Source: Odiellus spinosus (lineage: Eukaryota > Arthropoda > Arachnida > Opiliones > Phalangiidae). From it: DNA of 64,000 nucleotides. Below the pieces are notes generated by a model. It saw only the letters and a list, made by a program, of their open reading frames with translations. It had not been told where the DNA came from and did not search any database. Positions 1 through 12,600 of the stretch are shown here, piece after piece. The DNA is taken from the NCBI GenBank assembly GCA_963920705.1, contig OY987227.1:10395602-10459601 (forward strand), given 5' to 3'. Every line of letters starts with the position of its first letter. The stretch's first letter is position 1. The position numbers were made by a program, and so were the translations under genes.

Positions 1-2799
1 CTGCCACTGGACTTTTCTTTTTGTATTTATCTTCAATACATGCACGAAGAACAAAAATATTACCGCGGCGCGCTATTAAAAAATTAACTCTGAAAAATCA
101 ATTATAAGCCATTGGGTTATCGTTTTAATTCGGTACCTGAGGCCTGCAGAATAAACCCCAAATTAAAGCGTCTTTAGCTAGAAACTATATACGAACGATT
201 TAATTTTTAGGTATATAGGAAATATGTAAAATTCGTTTAAAGAGAGTATAAAAGCTCTGGTTTAAGGTGGACGGTATTGCTTGAAATTTGTACCACTATT
301 TCGAGCAATTTATTCTAAAATCGGCGCAAGCTACCATAAGAAACAAGGGTTATTTTCTTATATTTGTTGTATTTTTGAGTAAAGCCCCTATTTTTTCGAT
401 AACGAAATTGACCATCTCTATACATTATCTGATTGAAGATATTCCGAATAAAGTAGCATTAGGGGAAGCAAAAACTAGGGCCATACAGAACTACATCAGT
501 ACTTGATGGTTATACATATATTCAGCTTTGTACCCGCTGAATCGGGTGCGACATATTCCAAAAACGATTATGTAAATTACATAAAAATTATATAAATTAA
601 TTATTCTAAGTATAACTTACATTTAATTTTAATTTTTTTAGAATTGTTAATGCAGTACGTACGCGGACGCTTTAGCCGTTGCAAACTCAGAGCGTAATAA
701 CGAATTTAATTTATAAATGAGAACCTGTATTAAGCCCAGAAGGAAAAGAGGAGAGAGAGTTAGGGTCGCGTGCTTGGCAGAACGTACTCGCTTCGTAGTA
801 GCTATTAACACGCTCTATTAAGTTCAATTCGGAGTCAATATTTTCACTCTGCCTACATAAATATGAGCTAATTATGGTTCAAAACCGGCGGCGGTCGTAG
901 AGGGCACGGTTTAGCGCCCTATACTCCCCAAACATGGATCCAACCACGGACTTAAGCCGAATAGAGAGAAGGGGCGTTGCGATACGATTACATCCACTCA
1001 GAAACAGTTTAAAATTTCAGCGAGATCAAAGCTAGGTATCCAGATCATATTTATAATCTATTTTAATTCAAAGAATACGTATATTTATCAATGAGCTTGA
1101 TTTTATGGATATATAGAAGATTCAAAATTTAAATCATTACACCTTGATTTTTCAGCGGATACAAAGCCAAATATGATACCTTTAATTTAATTTTCATTTT
1201 TTTTATAAAAGGAAGAAACTAATCCATGTATTTCTTATTTTTATAAAAAAATTTAAAAATATTACTCTACCATTGATTCTAATTTTATTCAACGTTTAAT
1301 TTCCTTAATTGAATGCAAGAAATGAAGGAATTTAAGATCGAGCTTAGCTTGTACGCTATGAAATTTAAGAATAATTTTCAGTGAATTTGAAACAATAGAA
1401 TATAGACTTATAGTAAGCCTTTACAAGTCTGCAAAATCAAGGCTACCAGTCGACTGATGATATCAATATATACATTGCTTCTCTCTGTGTCCTTCCCACG
1501 ATACCAAATACAACTTAAATTAAAATCAATTAAACTTTGCTTCTTGAACAAAATATCATTAATTTTTGTTCGAGAAAATATGGGGAGTAAAATGGAAAGT
1601 GGTTTTGAAAGCCTCCAAATAATTAATCTTCGCTTTTCCATAACGTACTCGTTCATTCATCTTCTTAGGTCGAACACGCGTAAGGAGGGTTAATAATTGA
1701 CTCGATATTAGTAGGCTACAGGCGTTGACCTTCCCTGCAGTCTATAAACTTTCTAATATTTAAAGCGAATATGTTAAGGTAATATTATATATAGTAAAGA
1801 GAAACTCAAAATCATTTTGAGTTTACAATATTAGAACGTGTAATATGATCTACAAGATAGTTTTCGAGGTATACTGAAAATCAAAATTGATTCAAACTAT
1901 ATAATAAATTTCAACTTGATTCGGCAACACGATGATCAAAGCCAAGTTCCCCTTAAATATTTATATATGAAAACGTTACCTATAACTTTATTCGCGTTGT
2001 CAAATTAAGATGAAATTAACTATACGCTTATAAAGATATAAAATGGGAAGGAAAGGGGGTTGGAATATAGTCGGCGTTCTCCTCACTCCATTATTAACGC
2101 CAGAGATTAAAATGAAAACCCCGAAGCTGTAATTCAAATTACCAGAAAATTAGTTAATTTAGCGTTTCAGACTACGTATGCCGGCAGGTGGAACCTTGTC
2201 GAATATTCGACAGAAACTAAAGGTCCCTTCCCCTTTCAAAACGAGTTAAACGGACTAGAGTTCTTTACCGTTACGTTTGTAATACTAATTACGTGGAATC
2301 TTCAAAATGGTAGCGACAATTTTATATACTTTATTAAAAGAGCATAGTATTTCTCCGTGAGCTCTCATATTCTATCTCTTTCTCTCTCGTCTTTCTCGGC
2401 GACAAACGATTTAAGATTCAAGTATTAAGGTGTAAGAGGAATGACTCCTAGAAATCTTAATGTACCCTATATTACGCGTAATAAGATGGATTAAATGTTA
2501 GTTCAACTTGTAAGTTGTATATATACATATGCTTAAATAGCTTTTGAAGCGAACATAATGAAGTTAACAAACAATAATGTTTATGTCGTTGTTTTAAACA
2601 GTATATTTTGGATGAAAGCCGGATAAGTCGAGAAATATATTTCAACATTTTATGAATTTACAGTCTCGATTTTCCGCTGGGATTTATGTAATGATAATTG
2701 AAGTTTACCGGTAAGCATAATTAAGATTTTAATTAATTTAATTATATATATGATTGTAGAAAGTTGTAGGTAAAAGGTTGATAAATAATCGCCACTTGG
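1..2799. other. AT-rich DNA, no supported gene
   Basis: ORFs of 72-82 codons (288-506, 1408-1693) are AT-composition frames on overlapping strands without domains. Apart from the palindrome at 1802 I see no structure. Confidence 0.6.
1802..1824. repeat. Short palindrome
   Basis: AAACTCAAAAT, a single C, then ATTTTGAGTTT: 11-bp arms with a one-base loop. Confidence 0.8.
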
Positions 2800-2852
2800 A
2801 ATGTCTCCCTTTAAATAGAGTTATCCCATATTAACAGTAATACTATTATATA

Positions 2853-3179
2853 TTAACAAGAATCCATTCAGGTTCCATAAGAATATGGGAGGGCCGCGAT
2901 TCAATAACCATCCTCCCAAACTTTGTAGCAAAAGTTCGTCTGCTTCGAATCGATTTTTCAAGTAAATCGCTCCTGACATTATATTATTAACCCGCGCCAC
3001 TAACGACCTTGACATAATATTTTGGGTAATAAAAATGGAGCCGACCGAAAAAAGATCTAAGCGTACAAATGTTGCGAAAATTGCAGACGAACTTTTGTTA
3101 CTAAGTTTGGGAGGATGGTACCAGAGGCTAAAGCTATGCTCCCATATTCTTATGGCACCTGAATGGATTCTTGATATTA
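2853..3179. mobile_element. Inverted-repeat element, about 330 bp
   Basis: Left arm landmarks AAGAATCCATTCAGGT, CCATAAGAATATGGGAG, CCATCCTCCCAAACTT and AAAAGTTCGTCTGC recur inverted at 3081-3179. Arms are about 90 bp with a spacer of about 140 bp. The open frames on both strands here are arm shadows. A TTAA-family-like right end (GTCTCCCTTTAA near 2803-2814) lies just to the left. Confidence 0.8.
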
Positions 3180-3645
3180 ACGTACCCAATTTATCTATCC
3201 TCTGTGAATATTATTTGTTAATCACACTTTACCGCAATTACTACAATATTTTAAATATTTAAGCCACTTATCAGAAAATATTCTTGAATTATATTGATTG
3301 ATAGAATGCGACCAAAACTTTAATTTGAATATATAGCCGTATAAAAAATAACATTTGAAAATATTTCTAAGACCTCTAAGAAATATTTTGAGTTCTATTC
3401 ATTTATAAGATAAATTTAGAACATGAAGAGAGGCTGCCACAATTTTTTCGAAGGCCTGACCAGTAAAACTCTATATCTATATTCAAAATTTTACGCACTT
3501 ATATGGATTAACGCGTTTTTAAGAATCTTCGAAATTAAAATCTGAAAAACATATTGATTCATTTATTTGAGATATTTAACTTTTGTTCTGGAAATATTTC
3601 ATTTTCATACGAAAGGTTGGATATTCTGTATTAAGACATTAAGTA

Positions 3646-3815
3646 CTTTCACGGAAAAGACCGCGCCAAAGCAACAGTTTCTTCTGATAGAATGCGCGAG
3701 AATCATAGTGATGACGTAGTATGGCGGAAAATTATAAAATATGAATTTTTACAGTATCTGTATTTCTTCTATGACATATGTACATATATTTTGAATCTTT
3801 TTTTAAAGATTGTTT
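3646..3815 (+). mobile_element. Family B arm, solo copy
   Basis: TAAGTACTTTCACGGAAAAG and GACCGCG at the left, then GGCGGAAAATTAT and CATATGTACATATATTTTGA, in the same order as the right arm at 23693-23875. GTGATGACGTA is an internal motif. No partner arm is nearby. Confidence 0.55.
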
Positions 3816-4318
3816 TTTAATTTAATTTAGTTTAATTTACTTAAAATAATCCAGCCTTTCATTTACAAATAAAATTTTCTAAATCGTGAAAACGTTAACA
3901 TTGAAATTAGTAACGTCATCATGTGACCAAAGCGAAGTATAATTTTTCAAAGTGTCTATATCAAAGTGTTTAAATCAAACTCAATTGGTATAATTCAAAA
4001 ACATTTATTTCATCTACCCTTTATATTAAAATAAATAAATACAAGCGAAACCATCTAAAAATCTTTCCTGTATAGTATTTGAAATGATCCGGAAAACCCC
4101 TCTCTAATATGAGTGTAAACCAGACACCAGTATATAAGCTAATAGAAATATACCAATAAAACATATCCCCCATTACACTATACAGTCTTGTATATACCAA
4201 GTACTTTGACAGATAAGATCTCGGGCCATTGGTATTAGAGTTTCGGATATATATATATATATCCATTCCAGAGTCTAACTGTTATTTAAGTTCGGTTTTA
4301 TTTTCTTATACGTATTAA

Positions 4319-4691
4319 AGGGAGAATGAAATCACATTCCTTGTTATCAAAGTAGGCTTAACTTACTGATAAAATATTTGTCAAACATTAAAATTAATTT
4401 AGAAATAATTTTTTTACTTATACGGAAAGATTTAGGCTTAAAATATAGAGTTTGAAACATAAGAAAGAAGTCGATAAACAGTCTCAGGTCAATTACGTTA
4501 AAAGCGCCAGTTTTATTCCCAGCGCCAGTTGTTTATCGGCAAGATTTCAAACTCTCCAAGGATCCACGAGTAAGTTAAAAGAAAATAATTTCTAGTTAAA
4601 TATTTGAATTTGTAATTTTTAACAGCGAATTAGACATATTATAATGATATGAAATCAATAAAAAATTCACTCGTCAAGCTTCATTCTCCCT
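4319..4691. mobile_element. TTAA-family MITE, complete copy
   Basis: TTAA at 4315-4318 and 4692-4695 flanks AGGGAGAATGAA and TTCATTCTCCCT. The interior pairs around GAGTTTGAAA and GTCGATAAACA on the left and TGTTTATCGG and TTTCAAACTC on the right. Length 373 bp, no coding capacity. Confidence 0.85.
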
Positions 4692-5839
4692 TTAATATAC
4701 GCCTATATACCTAAAAGATACGCTTATATAATATATATTATAGCTTTGGGAAACCCTCTACATTAGATTACAAGGCACTTCTTCCTTCCACCCCCCCCCC
4801 ACCTTTCATTCGGCACCCAGTATGTAAAGGGATAGTGAAAAGTAAATTAACTTCTTTTTAATTAATGTTTTAAAAGTAATCGTAATATTCAACGTGTTTT
4901 TTCATATATGAGATTAAAATTTAAACTCCATTAACTTAAGAACGACACTAGTAATTAAGAACTCGTTAAGATTATATCTCTTTGAAATTGTTTAAAAATT
5001 TGTAAAGTTAAAGTTGGCCAATTCAATATATAGTTAAAAATCATTTTTAAATTCAAATATAGGTGATTCACGAAATTCATTGATAGATTATTTTCAAGGA
5101 AGGTTAGACTTCTCGTCTTTCCAAAAGAGGCCTAAAGTTGCGCATATCCTTTACCTATTCGTTAATACAGTCCACGGCTTGGCGTACTTACATTTTTCTC
5201 TAATTCTTTCGGGCCTAGTTTTAACTATTATTTAGATTTCTAATTCTTTAACGATTTTCTTTTACAGCTTCCTTTTAATACGCCTCACTCTAGTGCAGTG
5301 GGTGATAGAGGAGCCCTGGGACTATTCGTTTGGTCGTGGCTAACTCCTAAAACCCAGCGCGCCCCCTTTCTCTCCCTCGCACCCACTATACCATGGGTTC
5401 TTTTTCTACACTTTTTTTAGCGCAACTGCCAACACCGCTGCCATCGAAGCAACAACAAGGCCAACTCGCCTCGGGTCTTTTCTAATACTGAAAAACGCCG
5501 TATATACTCCGCTAGGTCTTCCTACCCCGCTTTCCACGCGGGCAGACGCGCGTATTTTTTTCATCCTCTCGAGCGTCGGATCTCGGTTTAAAAAAGTTTA
5601 GTTCGCATTTGTTTTTAAATTAATTCGGGGCTTTTTAAAGTTTAAAATAAATGTAGAATAAATTCCGATAATACCAATTTCAGTAGAGGAGTAAATTGGT
5701 CGGTTTAATCAGAGTTTGAACAGAGGTTTATTGAACTGAGAAGGCTACATTAACCTCGGAAAAAAATATTAAACAGGTTAATTACACCTCAAAGATGATA
5801 TTACGAGTTATTTACGAGTTTTTATTCACTATCAAAAAA

Positions 5840-6007
5840 CCCAAACCAATTTAAAAATATAGAAATCAATTTTTATCTAACTCTGAATGGAAGCTTAACA
5901 AGGATCCGTGGAAAGTTCAAAGTTAAACAGTTTACAGTCAACGAGGAAAATCGAGCGATTCTTAAACTTAGTTTTCAAAGGTTTTACGGTCGGTCTTCAT
6001 TCTCCCT
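5840..6007. mobile_element. TTAA-family MITE, degraded copy
   Basis: AGAAATCAATTTTTA, GCTTAACAAGGATCC and the end TTCATTCTCCCT match the family, but the right flank is TTAGG rather than TTAA and the left end cannot be located. Confidence 0.55.
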
Positions 6008-6071
6008 TTAGGGATTATTTTTCAAAATGTCCAAACTATACGAAAATCTAACCCTAAATGGTACCTTCTCT

Positions 6072-6200
6072 CTGAAATTCAAAGTACGGCTGTTGACACA
6101 TTTTTACAGGGGCCGGTAGAAAATACACCAGAAAGTTTGTCCCTAAATTTAAGCTTCTTTCTGAGCACCAAAGAGCGAGGGCTGATACAGTTTTACAGGC
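6072..6200. repeat. Two-unit repeat (TTTTACAGGGGC family)
   Basis: ACACATTTTTACAGGGGCCG with TAGAAAATACA, then GAGCACCAAAGAGCG and GATACAGTTTTACAGGCG, give two degenerate units about 95 bp apart. The same pair occurs at 44925-45085. Confidence 0.55.
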
Positions 6201-6831
6201 GTATATTTGTAATGTAACATTTGAAATCAAAACTTATCTTCGCAAAAAATCTTATTACGATTTTTTCAAAGTTGGGATATTTAGGAAATTATTCCAAATT
6301 CCGCTTAGACCCACCAGATAATTAAATCGCGCGATCTAGCTTAGTTTGATTCAGTTTTAGAGCGAGCTAAGCAAAATTGTTACGTCGATCAGCCGTAAAT
6401 GGAAATCATAAAATTAAAGGAAGAATGAATTGTGAAAAAGTTATTTTATATTCGATTTCTTATCCTAAAAATAAGTATAACCCATTTAATACATAAAAAC
6501 CAAATTACTTTAATTAGAACGAATTGTAAACCTTATTCTCTCGTGATTAGATCTCATTTTTCCTTTAAGAATAAATGAATATAATAAAAACATTACCCCA
6601 TAATTGGCGTTAAAGAATTTGCGTCGATATAATTAATGTGGGTCAAAGTTCGCATTCTAGCGCGAACGAGACTCGCGTTGGGGATTGGGTGTTTTAAAAA
6701 GAGAAGAGGCAAGGCGGAGGAGTTGGTGCGCGCAGTTAGAGGGACAAGCCAGGGACGCGGCGACAGACTTGGAAATGAAAAGAAATTCTGGCCCGAAGCG
6801 CCCCCTATTGATTCGTACGGAAGAGAGCTGC

Positions 6832-6832
6832 T

Positions 6833-6869
<37 letters not shown>
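6832..6869. repeat. (GA)n followed by G-run
   Basis: About 14 GA repeats lead into nine G. The ORFs through it (Glu-Arg or Ser-Leu runs) are artefacts. Confidence 0.95.
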
Positions 6870-7019
6870 CTTCCAACTCGAATCACCCAGCCATATAGAA
6901 TGAGAGAGGGGCCGAACTCTAGAGACGAGGGAGAAGGAATGCTCCATGTAGCCAGAAAATGGGAGAAAATAAAAAATAAGAGAAGATTCTACTATTTAGT
7001 CGCTTCAAGTTATATATAG

Positions 7020-10000
7020 CCAAAAACCTTCATAGGCTAACGCCAGATTTTTAAATTAAAAAATATATACGGTATATATATCTGAAAAGGTTCTTTGCCT
7101 TCTAGGTAGTCTAATATCTTATAGATGCAGCATTGAGCATTAAAAGGGTTTAGTTATGCCATGAATTTATTTATGTTCATATATGATTAGCTTAGTGATA
7201 TATTAACTTCTATTAGCTTAAAGTTCTATAATGTGGTTCCAATCAGAACAGTTTTATGGATCCGTGTTAAGCCTGCTTTTCGAGTATAATAGCGATAGCT
7301 TCAAGCGTACTGCCTAGAGAGGTTGTAATTGACTAAAGGCTCTGATCTTTACTATATGGTTCAAAAATTAGGATTTTATTATCGAGGGATTGACCATTTC
7401 CTTAAAATCTGTGTTAACGATTACAGCTTTAAGTAACAAAATCACTTTAGTAAAGTCAAAGCTACAGTCTTGTATACCGATTACGTGAAGACCCTCGTCT
7501 ACCATATAGACGCGCTCTTGACAATTTAACCTGATAAAAATTTACGTGATTGCGCAGACTTTCTTGTAAGAAACATTGACCTCTAAATTACTTTCGACTT
7601 TTAAGTTTCAGCACGAAACCCATTACATTCATTAAATGTTTAATTCGGATCAAAGAACTCTATAAAAATTAAATTTTGAATAGAAACTATCAGTTAACGA
7701 CGAATTAACTATTAGAAAAACCCGTCCCAAAAAAACCTATTTCCTTTGGTGCAAGAATGACAAGTTTTAAAAGGGGCATTTATCACTTCCCAGCATACGT
7801 ATATATATATATTTTACCCGCTTGGGGTTCTAGCTTGGTGAGAAAAGGGGAAGGCCCCCGTAAGGGATAAGGGCTATACTTGAAACCACTCAGATTTCTC
7901 TTACACACAAAAAAAAAAGAAAAAAAAAAAAACGGATGAGAGAAGTCGAGGAGAGAAGGGGGCCCAAAAAACACATATGGGATAGAATCTTTTTTTTTAA
8001 ACCCAACCCAGATTCTCCCCTTTTCCCGTCGAAGATGGGTTTAAAACCATTTTCAGAAGAGCTATAGTAACGAAAAAAATTCTTCTATAGCCTCCATTTG
8101 AAATTATTACAGTCATAGTCATACGGTAAAAATATATCTAAGGGGTCATGTCGTATAGGAGGCGGGATTCCTATACAGCCCACATTACATCTCTCCCGCG
8201 AACCTCACAGATCTCCGCGTGCGAGAACGATAGATTAACGAACAAATGTTAGGGAAAGATGAGAAATAAGGGTAAAACGAGTAAGCTACAATTACAGCTT
8301 CCTCCCTTTACTAGGTATTCGGACACATCTGACGGATAGAAGATATCGCTATAAGCCGAAAATGAGTCCGAGACGCGAGAGATTCGAGGTATTATAGTAG
8401 ATATGTCAAATCCTTTTAAGAAAAGGACTATACCGAACTTTTTATATTTTAGAGAGATACCCCATTGTCTAGAACCTACAAATTTGGAGCCCTGATATTG
8501 AGAAATGACACGATGATATAATAGAGTATCGTATGTTTAAGTAGTTTGAAGCAATGGATTTTAAGTTAGACATGGTGAACTAAAGGGGCAAGATTTGCCA
8601 AAAACAAAACATCCGTGTCTTTATTCTTTTCTGTTTTTAATTAAGTAAACGAATATATTGACGTATTTTGAAATAATACTGAGTGTATTAAAGGTTAGAG
8701 CCAATACTATCAATATATAACTAGCCTCTAAAAATCTACCCTACCTTACTTCTTATTGGCTCTAACTCGGTAAATAAGTGTACATACATTCTGAGAAAAA
8801 ATATATAAAAATATATCCGTGATATTATTTTTAAAACTAGTAAAGTTAAAACTTACAAAGTAATATTTCGCGGAACAGTTTCTGGAGGCAATAACCTTAA
8901 TCCCTGCCTTTATCCTTCACTACCTTCAAAATGGTAGATATAAATACGGGCCCCTCAAAATCTTCCTCTGACAATATTATAGAGATAAGAAAGATTCTCG
9001 GAAAAAAACAAAGAAAAAATACTAGGCTGGATTGACAAACTGTCCGTCAAGAAAATGCGACCCGAAAGCCACAAAGTCTCTTATCAAAGATGATGACCAA
9101 TGGTCCAATGGATGAAATTAGCGAATGGGAATAATATTGTAAAGCGATTTTTGGGAGAGTTGAGTTCGTCGATCGAGTGACTCCGATCAGAGTGAGATGG
9201 AACGAAACTATACAGGGAATGTCACCGAGAGGAATTGATAACCGCGAGGAGAGATAAGTTCAGGTCCTTCGAAAACCACGCCCACATTATATATAAGGGT
9301 GCCTTAACAAGAGCTCCAGAATTGACTGAAAAGAGGATGCCGCATGACGAAATATATTTAGTTAAAATTCTCATAAAATACACTATTTTTTCTTGATGAA
9401 GCCGCGAACTTGTCGCTCATATTATCGTCTTTGGAGCTCTAAAGAAGTCCCGTTAAGCTTTGGGTTGAAATTAAAGGTGAATCTTAAATCAAGCTTTCCG
9501 TTGAAGCCACGTTAACAGGCTTCGAGTGACAGGGAAGAGGCAAATAAATAAATTTGATAGAAGCTTCTCTTGGAAAAGTGAAAGCAGAAGCTTGAAAAAC
9601 GTTGATTTAAAACGGGGCTTAATACTTCCTCATGGGAATACGATTTTTTAAGACATGAAACTGCCTTTTTAGGCCTAGTTGTGCCATATATTGGCGACTC
9701 CAATCATATCACCCGTTCAAGCTCAGTTCGCTCGTTCTAAAATTGAAAACACGAGCTCACACGATCTAATTGGAACCGCCAATTAAGCGCGAGCAGAAAC
9801 GTCTTCATACTGTAATAATATTAACGAAAAACCTAAAAGATTTTCGAACTCTCGTGGTGGCACCTATCAAGATTTCATTTCAATGAAAGATTTCAGCGCG
9901 TGCGAATCTTTATCCTCCGTCTATTTCTAATAAATTATAAACAGACCTACGGGTGGTCCAAGCTTGGTTGGTATGTTAATAGAATATCTTAAAATTGGGC

Positions 10001-10800
10001 GACATAAAGATTATCTGGTCAGGAATATGATTGGAGGAAATATAAAATAACGCGATTTTGATACGGATCGTATATAGTGAGAGCAAAGTGGACAATCTTA
10101 AAAATAAAACCAAATGGAGGTTTCAAAGGGTCCGAATTTTAAAAATATAGGGTTATACATAGACAATTGTAGGTTTTTCAACTACGCAGTAAGAAGATTG
10201 AAAGGGGTCAATCGGTTTTCGTTTCGTGTATAAAATATAGTTATATACATTAGTGACTGAGAATACGATTACAAAAAAATAATCTGTTGAAATATATACT
10301 GCTGGAGACTAGAGCCGAATTTTTAGGATAGGTCGTTAACGGTTCTTTATAGAATATATATTCACAATTAAAGTAATTGTATTTAGCTCAAATCTTAATG
10401 GAAATCATTATTATTTATCATATATTCCCGTATATTAAATAGAGCTCGAACCAGGACTCCAGGAGCAAATTGGTTGAAAAAGGGCCCCAAAAGTTATAAG
10501 TCGCTGCACTGGAGACTCAAAAATAGTTATTTTAGGATTTTAAGAGGTCCCCAAAATATGTGAAGTCAGGTGCGCGAGTATCCATTACTCTTCCCCTTTT
10601 ATCCAGAACAGGCCGGCATTTTACATAATTATATTATTAATAAAATTTCTTGATTAAAATAAAAGTATAAGCATCCCTCTCATCCCGCACTCGTAATAAA
10701 TGTCCACCAATTTCCTCAAACTAATGCAAATTTGCTAACTATAATTACACCTAACCATGGTGATATTCGCGTCTTGACATCCTTAAGAAATACATTTTTA
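7020..10800. other. AT-rich DNA, no supported gene
   Basis: It contains an A-run near 7908-7932 and a short TA run near 7800. ACCTATCAAGATTTCATTTC at about 9866 recurs with one change at 11500. No coding or transposon signature is recognised. Confidence 0.55.
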
Positions 10801-10839
10801 AGGATATATATCCTACACGTTGACGCGTATATACGTTTC

Positions 10840-11480
10840 AGGTTCGTCTTCCTGCGGAGAAGAGAAAAGATCTAGCGATGAAAATACCTTTGTTTTCTTT
10901 TTTCGTTGGCCACGCAGTACGGCCTCGCGGGATGATAGCGAAAAGGGGTACGAGTTTTTGGCGGGAATGGGAGCGCGCGGAGAGGAGGTTTTGGCTGTCA
11001 TCTGGGTGGCTGAAGAGAGATGACGGATGGCGGTCTCCGTCCGCGTGACCCGATTGTCGCGCGCGCGAAAGAAGCTCGGGAGCGATCTCGCGTGGTGGGG
11101 CCGCGTTGGGCGGGACGGGCTACAGCCTTCTTTACGGCCGGTTACTCTTCAGTCTCACCGAGCTATTCTCGGGCGGGCGGACTCGGGAGCTTCGTAGCCA
11201 TCGGCTCGCCTCGTCGGTTTCATCGGAGCCCGAATTTGTTACGGGCCGACTACGGCGACGAGGTGGAAAGGGTCCCTAGCTCTTTCCAGCTGACTCCCTT
11301 CCAACTCCTTTTTCCCTTCGCCCGCTTCCTTCTTTCTATACGTGTATCGTCGCTCTCTTTTCCTTCGTTTCCTTTTATTTTACCCCAAAATTCTTTTTAC
11401 TCTTTTTCTCCTATCTGGTTTTAACTTCTCTAGAGATCGAGCTGGGCGAACGCGGTACTGATCTAGCCGCGCGTCTATAA
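10840..11480. other. CpG-rich block left of the minisatellite
   Basis: GCGCGCGAAAG, GGGCCGCGTTGGGCGGGAC and many CG dinucleotides stand out from AT-rich flanks. Open frames of 67 and 134 codons (10820-11023 and 11020-11424) overlap by four bases but show no recognisable domain, and the C-terminal part is Ser/Phe/Pro-rich low complexity. It may be regulatory DNA or an untranslated exon; nothing decides this. Confidence 0.4.
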
Positions 11481-11759
11481 AGACGAGACTATATATATAC
11501 CTATCAAGATTTTATTTCAACGCGCCTTATTTTTCTTATAAAGAAAAAGAAAAAGGGTAGAATCAAATCGCCCGGAATTAAGATTTAGGGTCAAATCGAG
11601 GGTCAAAACTATTACAATGTTATATATTCATTGCGATTATGATTTTGTTAATGGTCTAATACTCGTTTATATATGGTACATACAGAGGTATTTTAGAGCT
11701 AAACTGCATGGAGTTAAAATTATGGAGTATATGTTTTCTATGCTTTCTACAATAAACGT

Positions 11760-12159
11760 TTTCTTAAGTTATAGATACTTATGTTTTCTAAAGTTATACA
11801 TATACTTATGTTTTCTAAAGTTATACATATACTTATGTTTTCTAAAGTTATAGATACTTATGTTTTCTAAAGTTATAGATACTTATGTTTTCTAAAGTTA
11901 TAGATACTTATGTTTTCTAAAGATATACTTATCTTTTCTAAAGATATACTTATGTTTTCTAAAGATATACTTATGTTTTCTAAAGATATACTTATGTTTT
12001 CTAAAGATATACTTATGTTTTCTAAAGATATACTTATGTTTTCTAAAGATATACTTATGTTTTCTAAAGATATACTTATGTTTTCTAAAGATATACTTAT
12101 GTTTTCTAAAGATATACTTATGTTTTCTAAAGATATACTTATGTTTTCTAAAGTTATAC
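11760..12159. repeat. Minisatellite, units of 27, 25 and 21 bp, left block
   Basis: The common core is CTTATGTTTTCTAAAG. The first units are 27 bp, then 25 bp, then about eleven 21-bp units from roughly 11918. Because 21 is divisible by three, both strands carry open frames of a seven-residue repeat (MFSKDIL on plus, IFRKHKY on minus). These frames are a consequence of the period, not evidence of a protein. Confidence 0.95.
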
Positions 12160-12449
12160 CAAGAAGGATCAGACAATGAGAGGAAAAGTAGGGCTGCGTT
12201 GAGTTAGAGAGAGAAAAGCCATCCTCCCACTCGGGTGGAAAGAGGATAGGAAATTCTCGAGGTAAACTGTTGTCACGTGGTCGCTAGCGTCGTTGGCTAC
12301 TACGAAGCTGATAAAGGATCCGTTTTACCCACGTGACAGCATTTTACCACAAAACATCTCTACCCCCGTTCTCCCAGAGTGGGAGTTTAGGCCGACGCAG
12401 TAGGAACTGCGCCGTCCCCACTTTTCCTCTCCTTGTCTGATCCTTCTTG
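12160..12449. mobile_element. P-type MITE inserted in a minisatellite
   Basis: A 290-bp element with ends CAAGAAGGATCAGACAA and its reverse complement; the inverted match runs about 33 bp with few differences. Weaker pairing continues inward (CTCCCACTC, then TGTCACGTGG near the centre), so most of the element can fold back. It is flanked by GTTATAC on both sides (12153-12159 and 12450-12456), a 7-bp target duplication; P elements usually give 8. The terminus is identical over 16 bp to the 5' end of the P relic at 59182. The host minisatellite continues on both sides. There is no coding capacity. Confidence 0.85.
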
Positions 12450-12600
12450 GTTATACTCATGTTTTCAGAAGCTATCTTATGTTTTCTGAAGTTATATTAC
12501 TTATGTTTTCTGAAGTTATATTACTTATGTTTTCTGAAGTTATATTACTTATGTTTTCTGAAGTTATATTACTTATGTTTTCTTAAGTTATAAACATTTT
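12450..12600. repeat. Minisatellite, right block with 24-bp units
   Basis: After the MITE the array resumes with core CTTATGTTTTCTGAAG and about four 24-bp units. The unit differs from the left block (CTGAAG instead of CTAAAG), so the two sides diverged or the insertion fell at a boundary between sub-arrays. Confidence 0.9.

Noticed and set aside
6593..7019. ORFs of 97 and 127 codons on opposite strands
   Set aside because: They overlap a (GA)n run and a CpG-rich patch; no domain is seen.
11898..12179. Overlapping ORFs of about 90 codons with heptapeptide repeats
   Set aside because: They are the translation of a 21-bp tandem array on both strands and exist only because the period divides by three.
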